From assembly GCA_951799445.1 (NCBI GenBank), contig OX637293.1, forward strand, positions 11,594,001-11,658,000: 64,000 nt of DNA, given 5' to 3'. Below are positions 47,178-58,808 of the stretch, one piece after another. This DNA is from Pseudisothecium myosuroides (taxonomy: Eukaryota; Streptophyta; Bryopsida; Hypnales; Lembophyllaceae). Position 1 is the stretch's first letter. Every line of letters starts with the position of its first letter. Position numbers and translations under genes: made by a program. Below the pieces are notes generated by a model, which ran no database searches, was not told where the DNA came from, and saw only the letters and a program-made list of their open reading frames with translations.

Positions 47178-47413
47178 TTCAATTCAGGGGGTTCTTTGAA
47201 TGTCACCGTGTTTGTTATCGGAATTTACAAGCGTTTGCGTCTCTCGATTGAAGTAGTACTCAGGAATTGGTATTTAGACCATTTTCGTCGTAAGAACCTT
47301 CTCTTCGTAACTGGAACACTAAAAAAAGTTGCATTTTCAATTGGACCGACAGAAGAGAATTTGTCATTAGAGAAATTATTAGAAGAAGATGAAATGCACA
47401 ACTCTGGCTTGAA
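47178..47413 (+). pseudogene. Orphan fragment of PAL 3' flank (third copy)
   Basis: The segment matches 15090-15325 downstream of PAL-1: GATTGAAGTAGT(A/T)CTCAGGA, then TTTTCAATTGGACCGACAGA, then GAAGATGAAATGCACAACTC. It resembles the PAL-1 flank more than the PAL-2 flank, which has deleted part of this text. No PAL coding sequence accompanies it. It may be the remnant of a third duplication or a captured fragment. It ends where TTAA-family homology begins. Confidence 0.75.
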
Positions 47414-48972
47414 AGATTATAATGTTTGATCATGAGGATGTTAAAATTGCAAAAGTTATTTGAAGTCTTTCAATCCCCTTTTGACATGTCGAATCTAAAA
47501 AGTTGGACACCAAAAAAATATGAGGTTAAACGGCCTAGTATGCATAACCCCATTCAATTTATGGCTTCTCAAAATCCACCCTACATTTTTTTAAATCAAT
47601 TTCTAATGTGATTTTTTCTCCTAAATCTAGTGTATTTGAGGCTCATTTCCAAGCCGGAGCCCTCAACACTAATGAAAGTCAAGATTGTAATGGACACTCT
47701 TGCACAAAATCTTGAATAGAAATTTTTTTATCAATTGTTCTCAAAATTGGATTTTTTATGCTAAAACTAGACTTCAAAAAGAATTTCTTAAAAATACAAG
47801 CTTCTAAAATTAGATATTTGGTTAGGTTTTATTTAACTTCAGGGTGATTGCACGAAACACCTGTACTGTCTGGTTGCGTTTTTTTTTTGGACCGCTACAA
47901 CTTTTGCTATAACTATTGATTTATAAGTTTAATGCCAAAACCAAAAAAACGCTTCCTAGATGTCTTGATTGTAATTGTATCCCTTATTTTTCAGAAATTA
48001 AAAAAAATCAATTTGTATTTAAAATTCAATTTTGTTAATTTGTCACACTTTGACATTTAGGGGGTTTTAGTACTATTGAGCGGTTTAAATTAATGATTTT
48101 CAGTTGAAATATCTACGGTATATTTTCCTAGTAGGTAGACATGTTCCTGCCAAAGATCATTTGAAAATACATTATTTTATATCCTCCACAGCTATGCAAA
48201 TAGGCCTCCCTTGCGAGCGCACTTGTGAACAATAAAAATGGTTTTGACTTCATTTTTTTAGTCAAATCTCATCACCAAGAAGTCCTCCCAAATGGCCAAT
48301 TTTTAGTTTTGTTCAAATTTTTTTTTTCTATTTTCTACAAATTAAAATGTCAAAGGATGTATTTTCTGGGACAATTCTACAGACTATTCTAGCGAAGAGG
48401 AAAATACATCCTTTGACATTTTAATTTGTAGTAAATAGAAAAAAAAAATTTGAACAAAACTAAAAATTGGCCATTTGGGAGGACTTCTTGGTGATGAGAT
48501 TTGATCAAAAAAATGAAGTCAAAACCATTTTTATTGTTCACAAGTGCGCGCGCAAGGGAGGCCTATTTGCACAGCTGTGGAGGATATAAAATAATGTATT
48601 TTTAAATGATCTTTGGCAGGAACATGTCTATCTACTAGGGAAATATACCGTAGAAATTTCAACTGAAAATCATTAATTTAAACCGCTCAATAGTACTAAA
48701 AACCCCTAAATATCAAAGTGTGACAAATTAACAAAATTGAATTTTAAATATAAATTGATTTTTTTTAATTTCTGAAAAATAAGGGATACAATGACAATCA
48801 AGACATCTAGGTAGCATTTTTTTGGTTTTGGCATTAAACCTATAAATCAATAGTTATAGCAAAAGTTGTAGCAGTCCAAAAAAAACACGCAACCAGACAG
48901 TACAGGTGTTTCGTGCAATCACCCTTCAGAGCATTGCTGACACCAAAATTTGGTGCCTCAAGCATTTAGGGG
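47414..48972. mobile_element. TTAA-type element of a second family, split by a palindrome
   Basis: The sequence is the inverted equivalent of 58158-58640, for example AATTTATGGCTTCTCAAAAT and GCACAAAATCTTGAATAGAAA. The right end GCATTTAGGGG abuts TTAA at 48973-48976. The left terminus is missing at the junction with the PAL fragment. A 1083-bp palindrome (47842-48924) is inserted in it. Confidence 0.7.
47842..48924. mobile_element. Nearly perfect 1083-bp palindromic fold-back element
   Basis: Arms 47842-48366 and 48400-48924 are each exactly 525 bp and are inverted copies with few mismatches, separated by a 33-bp spacer. The element is bordered by TTCA (47838-47841 and 48925-48928). The related TTAA element at 58158-58808 has the same site with a single TTCA and no insertion, near 58200. 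The outer ends read GGGTGATTGCACGAAACACC. There is no coding capacity. A transcript would fold into a hairpin of about 0.5 kb. Confidence 0.92.
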
Positions 48973-49779
48973 TTAAAACACAAAGCCTATGATTGCATAG
49001 TCAAACTTAAAAGTCCCTCATTTTGCATCCTCCATTTCTTCTCTAATTGTGAGTGAATTTTTTTGGTTTGATTTTTCAAAGATAAAATCATATGTCTAAA
49101 GTATATCACCAAATTTGCAAAATGCTTTGTAAAAATTTCAAATTACCATAAATTTTCAAAGCCAAATTGAAGAAAATGCATATCAAATACAAATCATGTT
49201 CAAAACATTTGAAATTTTCAAAATAAAAGTACATTGTAGTGCAAAATATTGTGGTAGAAAGGAAATTTCTGCATCATTCTATATTTAGAAATATGGTTAT
49301 TAATCTTCAACTTCAAACTTTAAACTTCAATGCTTATTTTAAGGAATTTTTTTACATTTCCAAATACTGTGGAAATTCCCCATTAAAAACATTCAATTCT
49401 CTAGTTTTTGCGCAAAAAAAAGGGAATTTTTTTTTAATGTCTGAATGAAGATTTAAGGAATAAAAACTCAAAGTATTGAAATACATGTACTATGTATCAT
49501 TTTTTTGTTAAATTGCCCCATATAAAATTTAAAAACAACTAAAACATCTTGAATTTAAATTAATAATGTAGATATATTGACATCAAAAAAGTTGCACACA
49601 AAGAATTGGATGAAAATCAACCATCTTTCAATATGCACAAAGTTTGTTTGAGGGTCATTTTAAAAATTGGTGTTCAATTCTATAGCATTTTGCCAAAATT
49701 TGGAATTTTGATGCTTAGTACTACAAATACTAGAAGGCAAACCTCGCTCATCAATTTTGGTCTGTTGATTGTAATGTAG
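48973..49779. other. AT-rich DNA, nothing recognised
   Basis: Contains only short AT-rich frames such as 49239-49448. No gene or clear repeat was identified. Confidence 0.45.
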
Positions 49780-51110
49780 ATCTAGGGTACTATTGACAAG
49801 TATCAAAATAATTTGAATACTACACATTTTTAGTTGTACCCAATAGTTTATTTACAAACTGTTGATTTGAGGCATTCAAATTTTATTGCATAGTATAGAA
49901 AAAAATGTAATTTTTTGTCTTACATAATTAATAGACAATTCTTATGTAATCCCAATCAAGCATACCAAATTTCAATTCTAGAAAAGCAAAATTCAATTTT
50001 TGGTGAATTTTTTAAGTCAAATTTCATGGTTTTACATCATATTTTATTGAAACAATTGGTGATGAATTTTTTTGATTCCATTGCATAAATATGTTGGGCA
50101 CATTCATATGCACATCTTTCATATTAAAAAATATCCACTAAGTAACAAAAGTATAACTTAAGACATTAGAGAAAAACTAAACCTTGTAGAGGGCTACTAG
50201 AATGTGACAAACCAAGCTATTAAAAGCTTGGTCTATCACACCAAGTTGACTGCTCCCCGCAGCAATCAGCTTTTGCGATTTTTTTTTTTTTTTTTTTAAA
50301 TTTAAATTTTTTTAATAATTTTTTAATAATTTTTTTAAGATTTAAAAAATAAAAATAAAAACAAAAAAATTTACTCGCAGTTTTCGGTTCTTGCGCCACT
50401 GTTGCTGCAGTTTCTGCTGCGCAGAAATAGGAGAAAAATCAATTTTTTGGCAAAAAAAAAGTAAACTTCAAGGTCCCTCGGAAGGCTGTGGAGCAGCCCT
50501 CCGAAGGACCCATATTTTCTCTAATGAAGAGTTCAATGTGAGGCGTCATATGACCAAACCTTGTGAAATAGATAATTATTTCTATATTTCAACTAGATTT
50601 TGTTATTTGAACCTCACATTGTAACTGCTTTTGTACATTTTAGCATAATGGCGCAATTACTTTGCCACTAGTTAAAATATAGAGATATCTATTTCATAAT
50701 GTTTGGTCATATGATTCCTTACATTGAACTCTTCTTAGATTGTATTTTTGTTACTTAATGGGTGTTTTTTTAATATGAAAGATGTGCATATTCATGTTCC
50801 CTACATATCTATGCAATCAAATCAAAAAAATTCATCACCAATTGTTTCAATAAAATATGATGTAAAACCATGAAAATTGACTTTAAAAAATTCACCAAAA
50901 ATGGATTTTTGTTTTTTTGAAATTGAAATTTGGTATACTTCATTGGGATTGCATAAGGATGCAATGATAATTATGTTTACCAAAATAAACTAATTGTACT
51001 ACATATTATACAAAAAATTTGAATGCCTCAAATCGGCAATTTATAAATGAACTAGACCTTATTGTACTACAATGACTTCAAAAATTGAGTGTATACTTTG
51101 TTCAGTTTCA
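49780..51110. repeat. Large fold-back repeat centred near 50631
   Basis: Text left of centre recurs inverted right of centre. Examples are AACAATTGGTGATGAATTTT (left) and its mirror near 50825-50860; CATATGACCAAAC near 50548 and 50710; and ATTTGAGGCATTC near 49870 and its mirror near 51020. The arms carry moderate divergence and the central spacer is roughly 80 bp. The left arm is interrupted by the MITE at 50164-50526. It probably represents a decayed fold-back transposon. Confidence 0.75.
50164..50526. mobile_element. CATTAG-type MITE, 363 bp
   Basis: The ends CATTAGAGAAAAA and TTTTCTCTAATG, and the internal hairpin around CCAAGCTATTAAAAGCTTGG, match the element at 35970. It sits inside the left arm of the fold-back repeat; the right arm (about 50735) shows the uninterrupted sequence. 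Confidence 0.8.
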
Positions 51111-52200
51111 TTCTAAGCACCGTATGTTGAAAGCAAGTGGACAAAAATCCACATGATCAAACATAAACGTTGTATCTTTTGTGTACTACAATCTTAAAAA
51201 TATTTCAAGCAAAAAACAATTAAGGTAGCAGCACCCATAACCATCAATTTAAGCAATTCAGTATAGTTGGAGGCACTTTTTTCTAGAAAAATATTTTTTC
51301 AGTATTAGCAATTAAAAATCATGAAAATTACAAAAAAATTAGAATTTTTGGATAAGGCATCTAATTTCTGTAAATTTTCAAACTAGAACTCCCTAGGACA
51401 CCCTAAACCACACTCTAGAAAAGTATGCCTTGATTCTAGTATCAAAATCCCAAAAAATCAGAGCCCACCAACTACAATTAAGGATGGGCACAGTTTCCAG
51501 GTACTTTTGGAAAAATAAGACATATTGTCAAAATTTTGGTATCACTTTGTTGTTGTCATGTCATATTAAATCATTGACAATCCAAACAAATGTATTATAT
51601 ACAACCTTTACAAACTAACATGTCAAATTCAAATAGATTGCTGTGAAAATAATTTTTTTAATTGCTAAATAAAAATAAAAATGATTTATATTAATTATAT
51701 ATTCGGACAAATATTTTCAAATCTATTCAAAATAGATGCAACAACTGTTCAGATTGCAACCTATTGATCATCTATGATTGGAAATGAAATCTCAAGTCTT
51801 TGATTCATTGAAAATCTTCAAATTCCATTCAAATTAATATTATCTACATTCTTCTCTATATATAAGTTTTTTGAAGGACATGTAAGTCAATTACTTACAA
51901 TACCAATGGGGGTGGGTCTTAAGTGGTGTACAACATGCAGTAAAGTATTTAAGTCATCAAGGCTCAAAAAAGAAGAATAGGCAACTTTTGGAGTGATTAT
52001 AAAACCCGCCTTGACAATTGAGTCTATATGGTGATTAGCTTTGGAATTCATTTACTTCCAAACCATAATTGTTTTTTGCTTCAAATTTTTTTAGGATTGT
52101 AGTGCACAAAGATATAACATTTACATTTCATCATGTGGATTTTTGTCCACTTGTTTTCAACATACGGCACATTGAGTAGAACTGAACAAAGCACAAACTT
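51085..52200. repeat. Second inverted repeat centred near 51640
   Basis: Left-arm text at 51085-51225 (including AAGTGGACAAAAATCCACATG and GCAAAAAACAATTA) recurs inverted at 52055-52200. The ~800-bp interior shows no clear mirror symmetry and no gene. It overlaps the right edge of the fold-back at 49780-51110, so the two structures are chained. Confidence 0.65.
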
Positions 52201-52471
52201 TAAACTACATGGCCCAATTTTTCACTAAAAAGGAATATGTCCACTTCTTCATTTATAATATGTCAACTATAGCTAAAAACATACTGAAAATTGACCACTT
52301 GTAGAGAACTGGTGGGGATTAAATTTGACCAAAAGAATGACCTTGAAAAACCATCTTCACTATTCAAAAGTACACACAAAAGGGAGTAGGGTTTGCTTTT
52401 TAGGCGATTTGGTGCAAAATTACACCAAATTTTTTGGCCTGGTACCAAGCCTATAGAAAAAAAAAATGGTA
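52201..52471. other. Relic of the fold-back family
   Basis: Bases 52270-52400 resemble the right arm of the 47842 palindrome, with text such as ATTCAAAAGTACACACAAAA followed by GGGAG. It is short and decayed, and no gene is present. Confidence 0.45.
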
Positions 52472-53964
52472 CTCCCTCCGTCCCAAAATGATCTTCCTGT
52501 TAGCCTTCATTTTTTGTCCCGAAATGATCTTCCTGTTGCAATCTGTGACTTGTGAATTGGTCAATTTTGACTTTTGATTGCTATTGAGGACCAACAAAAC
52601 AGCTTTGAGTTGTAGTTCTCCCTCCATTCATGCAATCATTAGTCAAAAGATAAATAAAACAATTAATGGGGTCAGTCAACATTGTTTGTTTGTATTTTTT
52701 GCATCTTTTTGAATATTGCCCAATTGAAGGAGATGAAGCTTTTGGAGCTAGAATAAAGGGCCACACATGGGCTTAGGCATATACTAAATGCCTACAAAAC
52801 GATGACCTCACTCTCAACAATTAACCCCTAAAGGACCGAGGTGATTTTCCTACCAAAAACCATTCAAAATTGTCATTTCTATTGCAAAGAGAAAAGAGTT
52901 TAAAAAATTGTTTTTTTTTGCGTATCCAACCGTAAGATCTTATATTTGACTAGTATATGAATATGTGGAAGAAATTTCAGAAACTTTGACCACGTAGATT
53001 GCAAGATATATGCATTTAAAGTGAAGAAAACAAGTTTTTTTCCACCTTGCTTGACTAGATTTTTTGGCTTTGAATCTTTTTAGTTCAATTTTTTTGCACT
53101 ACTGATTTCAATTTTCTACTTATTTATGTTAAGTAGTTGAGTTGAGAATCTACCAAAAAAATTTAGGAAAAAAAACACTTAATTTTCACTCATTAAAAAA
53201 TTGTTAAGTAGAAGTGGGTACAAGATTGAAGAAAAAACTAAATTGTTAATAGCTTTTAGATGGAATTGAATGACAATAATCCCATTGGTGAGATTGTTCT
53301 AGCAAGAAAATCTAACCCTGTCTAACAAAAGAAATTGTAAAATTCTCAAAATTGCATTCAAAAATGAATTCTACAAGTTATTTTTTCAAGAAGATGCTTA
53401 GATTGCCCGAAAAACTAAGATTGTCCATAACTTTCTCATTATTAGTCCAAATTGAATGAAACAAAGCTTCACATGTAGACAAAAATATAATCTTTAAGGG
53501 GAAAATTTGAAAAAAAATTATTTTGTCTTTTTGTGATTTTTTTTGGGCTGCCCGCAAGATTTCAATTTTCCTTATTGTGCCATAACTTTTTTTCCCGAGC
53601 ATCAATTAAAATAAAAATTATATATTTGCAAAGATCTCGCAAAAATACACAACCTCAAAAAATCACAAAAAATATTACTAAAAATTGAGATCGTAGGAAC
53701 CTGCCTGGACCCAAATTGTCCCCCGAGGGGACAACCGGTCCTTTAGGGGTTGACCACTATTGATCTTTGAAAATGCCCAAAAAATTCTACTTTTCAATAT
53801 TCCAAAAACTACATTTCAAAAAGGACCTTGAAACTCAAAGTTTCTAGAATGCTAGGAGTACACCAAACCCTGCTTACAGCACAAAATAGGTTCTTAAAAT
53901 GTTATTTTTTGCCTCAATCTAGAATATTTTGTCCAACAGGAAGATCATTTTGGGACGGAGGTAG
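52472..53964. mobile_element. Stowaway/mariner-like element split by a TTAA element
   Basis: The left end CTCCCTCCGTCCCAAAATGA and the inverted right end CTACCTCCGTCCCAAAATGA belong to ~30-bp terminal repeats with one mismatch, bordered by TA (52470-52471 and 53965-53966). This matches plant Stowaway/Tc1-mariner termini. The left terminal motif is partly repeated at about 52519-52536. The TTAA element 52825-53749 is nested inside, leaving about 570 bp of host element. Confidence 0.85.
52825..53749. mobile_element. Non-autonomous TTAA (piggyBac-type) element, 925 bp
   Basis: The left flank is TTAA (52821-52824) and the right flank is TTGA (53750-53753), one base changed. The termini CCCCTAAAGGACCG and, inverted, CCCCTAAAGGACCG are a perfect 14-bp inverted repeat. 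It is the same family as 2704 and 38107. Confidence 0.9.
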
Positions 53965-54536
53965 TACTAAAAAGGTGGAAAATAGATTGAAAACTTCAAA
54001 TAAAATAAAAAATCATGGATGTAATCACCAAATTCTAGATGAAAACTGAATTCTAGATAAGTGATATGTGCTAATATGATATTTTCTATCCAATATGTGG
54101 ATGAATGTTGAATTTGGAGCACCACTATAACATTCAATATCGCCACTATGACACTTCATCAAAAATGAAAAAAAAAAAACACTAGAAGAGGACATAGAGG
54201 ACATAAAATTATATATCTTTAACCCTTAAACATCAATGCAACCATTATATGGCCGATGGATGAGAAGGAATCAAACTAGGGAGGACAAAAATGCAACTAT
54301 TCATCCTCGGAATTTGTTGTGAAAAGGGAAGATCTTCTACACTAGCTTGATTTCCAATGTGCACTTTTGCAAATTTTTAAGCCAATGATTCACACGATAA
54401 TGCAAAAGGATGATTTCGAGGGTCACCCCTTCCTCCTTTAAGGGTTAAATACCCCTCCATAGAAACATACTTGTCTAAATTTCAGCTCTAAATCATTAAT
54501 TATGGGTGGTCCCTCCAAGGACTAAAACCCCCTTAA
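53965..54536. other. AT-rich DNA and fold-back family relic
   Basis: Bases about 54440-54536 resemble the fold-back right arm (TTCAGCTCTAAATCATTAAT). The relic continues on the far side of the inserted element at 55177-55215. No gene was recognised. Confidence 0.5.
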
Positions 54537-55172
54537 CCCCTAAGCGTCACAGGCGGAACAGCAGTCCACACGGGTTTGCAGGAGCGTTCTAAGAGAAATG
54601 GAATAGCTTGAGCCTTGAAGCGTAATTGGTTACTGAAAAAGTCACCGTAGAAATTTATTGGCAACTTCACGAAGAGTACAGATCTGCATTTTTTTGGAAA
54701 ATCCACCGTGCGGATACAGAGAGTATAAAGTTTGATGACCGAAGTCTTCCAGGATTCCTGATCCTTTTTGAACATGATGAATCTTCCAAAATTCGCTGAG
54801 GATAGAGCACAAATTGCATGCTTGCAACATTTGAGCAGGACGGACATTGTAAAGATTAGAATCCAAGCGGAGGAAAAAAAATGGGGAAAGGTGTAAAATC
54901 TTGACTTTTACGCACACCGAAAGCTGAACAATTCAGGGTTGAAGCTGCAAAATTTCCGTCCTCTTCGTTGTCAGTTCGGCGTACTGATTTAGCCAAACAG
55001 AGCAATTGTGATCCATTCAGGAGCATCTGTGGCGCGCATATGCTTCTGATAGGTACCGTAACTCTTGTTTTATGCACTCGTACAGTGTTCGACTGAAATC
55101 CTCTGCCAATTGCGATCCAATTGTTCTTTCAATTCTCTGCGTCCAGAAAACGTCCGCTGTGACGTTTAGGGG
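54537..55172. mobile_element. TTAA-type element of a third family, 636 bp
   Basis: Perfect TTAA flanks lie at 54533-54536 and 55173-55176. The ends CCCCTAAGCGTCACAGGCGG and, inverted, CCCCTAAACGTCACAGCGG are nearly identical. The interior is GC-richer than its surroundings and contains minus-strand ORFs of 104 and 91 codons with no recognisable family. It is inserted in a fold-back relic. Confidence 0.88.
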
Positions 55173-55176
55173 TTAA

Positions 55177-55566
55177 CCTCAAAGCATAACAAATTAACAA
55201 AATTGATTTATTCCAGTGCACACATACCCCACAAACAACATGACAAGTGGAATACAACTCCTCTTAACCAATCACGTGAAATTATAAAACTTCATATAAG
55301 AAATCCACTTGGCCCGCCTCATAGAGATCACGTGAAATTGCATTTGAGAATGGGGTGTTTGTACATAAAATAAAACAAAAGCCTGGTTCCAATAGAAATC
55401 CGAATTTGGAACATTCAAAAGACAAAATCATGGCTCCTTTCAAGAGTTCATAAAATCCCAATTCCGAGCCTAATACATTCCGACTCTGACAAATCAACTC
55501 CAAAAACCCCAGTGCCTTCAGCATCCCACATAGTTTTCCACATCAAAAAGTTTGGTCCCAATCCAA
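55177..55566. other. Intergenic DNA before the inverted repeat arm
   Basis: The first ~40 bp complete the fold-back relic. The rest is unremarkable and no gene is seen. The inverted-repeat match may extend to the left of 55567, but its partner lies beyond the window end. Confidence 0.4.
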
Positions 55567-56298
55567 GTTTGCAACAACTACGCCTTTTGAGTAAATACAG
55601 CATCAAACAAAATAATGTCTCAAAGCTCGACGACAAATTTGGGGAGGCCAGACACTGTCAAACGAGTATTAAGTGAGCCAGTAAGTTATAGATGCAAACA
55701 GGTTGTGCGCGCTTCGCCCTCACAACAGCACGCACAGAACCGCTACCCTACGAATATCGATGCAGTAATCAGAGTGCATCAGAAGAGAAAACTTGCAGTA
55801 CGACCGACTTCTTCAGAGGTTTGGACTTACCAAGTGCAAAGACACGGTACTGCAGAAAACAATTGTGCAATTCCAGTACTAATCATCTCAAAAACGGCAG
55901 TACGAGCGCAGTCACCCACGAACACTGAGATTCTAGCAAGGAGACACACATCCTATCCGTGCTCTACAAGCAAAGGCCTTCCAGTGAAGCGTCGCGAAAA
56001 AACACATCTCATGTTACTGTTCGTATGGACGAAAATAACTGACTACAGGATATCTTCACAAAAAACGCCAGTAGCATGTCAAGAACTCGATAAACTAATT
56101 CCAACAGAGCAAGAACCCGACAGTGTCATCGAAGTGCAGTGAAGAAACGGAAGGTTGAAACCCTCACAAAAATGATGAAACCCCACACAGAAAAGACACG
56201 GAATGTACAACCAGAGCAAGTTCGAACGACAACACTGTCAGAAACAAAAGGATAATTCATCATCTTTACTGATATGGAAGGGCGCACAGCTACTGCGC

Positions 56299-57493
<1,195 letters not shown>

Positions 57494-57574
57494 GGCGACC
57501 CGCTCGTGCTCGCGACCACCTTCCGACCTCCGAAAGAATTGATGGAGTCACAGCGCAGCGGCTATATGCCAGTT

Positions 57575-57582
57575 AACCCTAA
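57575..57582 (-). promoter_or_regulatory. Telo-box upstream of uL14 copy A
   Basis: The motif AACCCTAA is about 80 bp from the ATG at 57493. Telo-boxes (AAACCCTAA) are established elements of plant ribosomal-protein promoters. A second one lies in intron 1 (57189-57197). Confidence 0.55.
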
Positions 57583-58157
57583 TTTTCGGTTTGGACCGGA
57601 CCTGATGCTCGGCTTCCAGGTTCGGATGAAGGACTGGACAACGGTTTGCACTCCCGAGGCACACTGTCAGACTTACCCTTGGTACGGGTTAGTTTCGTAA
57701 ATAATTAAGCAAAATTCGAAGCATGCCCAAAGATTGGTAATTTTGTAGACTGACTGATATCCAAAAGCAAAATAGAAATTTATTTCAAGGTTTCTAGTTC
57801 TTTCTCAAATTTGAAACGCCAATATTAGAAACATCGAAATAACCAGAAAATTTTGTAAATGATATTTTGTACAATCTAAATTTCAAAATTAAACTATTTA
57901 GATACACATATAGTTGTTAAATTGAACTAGGGATATAGTATTCAACATTTCTATTCAATATGGGGGGAGTATCATGGGTGCATGAATAAAAAGCAAGCGC
58001 AATGACAAATTTTAAATTTAAATTTAATTTTTAATCAAATTATTAGATAGAAATTTTTGTTGACCAACATCTTCATATTAAAATTTTGACAATGAAAAAT
58101 AGAATTTTAGCCTTGATTCAAATTGCAACCTATAGATTTTTTACAATGGTCAATCAA

Positions 58158-58808
58158 CACCTAAATGCTTGAGGCACCAAATTTTGGTGTCGACAATACT
58201 TTGAAGTAAAATAAAACCTAACCAAGTTGCCTATTTTTAATAGTTTATAATGTAAAAAAATTCTTTTTAAAGTCTAGTTTAAACATCAAAAATCTGATTT
58301 TGAAAATGATTGATTGTGATTTTTCTATTCAAGATTTTGTGCTATGGTGTTCATTGCAATCTTGCCTTTTAATTTGTAGTGTTGAAGGCTCTTGGAAATG
58401 AGCCTAACATACACTACATCTTGAAGAAAAAATCACATTAGAAATTCATTTAAAAAAATTTAGCTAAGATTTTGAGAAGCCATAAATTGATTGAAGTTAA
58501 GCATGTTAGGCCCTTTAACCTCGTATGTTTTTGGTGACCAACTTTTCAGATTTTGACATGTGAAAAGACGATTGAAAGACTTCAACTCACTTTTGCAATT
58601 TTAACACCCTCATAATCAAACATTATAATTTTTCAATTCATAAGTGATATTATTAGATTTTCTTTTTTTGTGTGATCAATAACATGTCTAATTTGAATTT
58701 GTGCAATTACAATTAAAAAAAATGATTAAACTTATCAAAATGTTGGATTTTTCTTCATTTTAGAGGAAATTCCTAGAAGCTCAAAAAAGGCCTTGGGCAT
58801 TTAAGGGC
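58158..58808. mobile_element. TTAA-type element of the second family, 651 bp, old
   Basis: The termini CACCTAAATGCTTGAGGC and, inverted, GCCCTTAAATGCCCAAGGCC are diverged inverted repeats. The flanks TCAA and TAAG look like decayed TTAA. The family is confirmed by the inverted relative at 47414-48972. It provides the empty TTCA site of the palindrome found there. Confidence 0.65.

Noticed and set aside
47842..48924. Palindrome considered as a sequencing fold-back artefact
   Set aside because: It has a duplicated TTCA at its borders, an empty site at the related locus near 58200, and older diverged relatives elsewhere in the window.
57506..57700. 64-codon frame beside uL14 copy A, repeated at 61867-62061
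   Set aside because: It lies antisense to the uL14 promoter, and its duplication is only due to the inverted repeat. No family resemblance.
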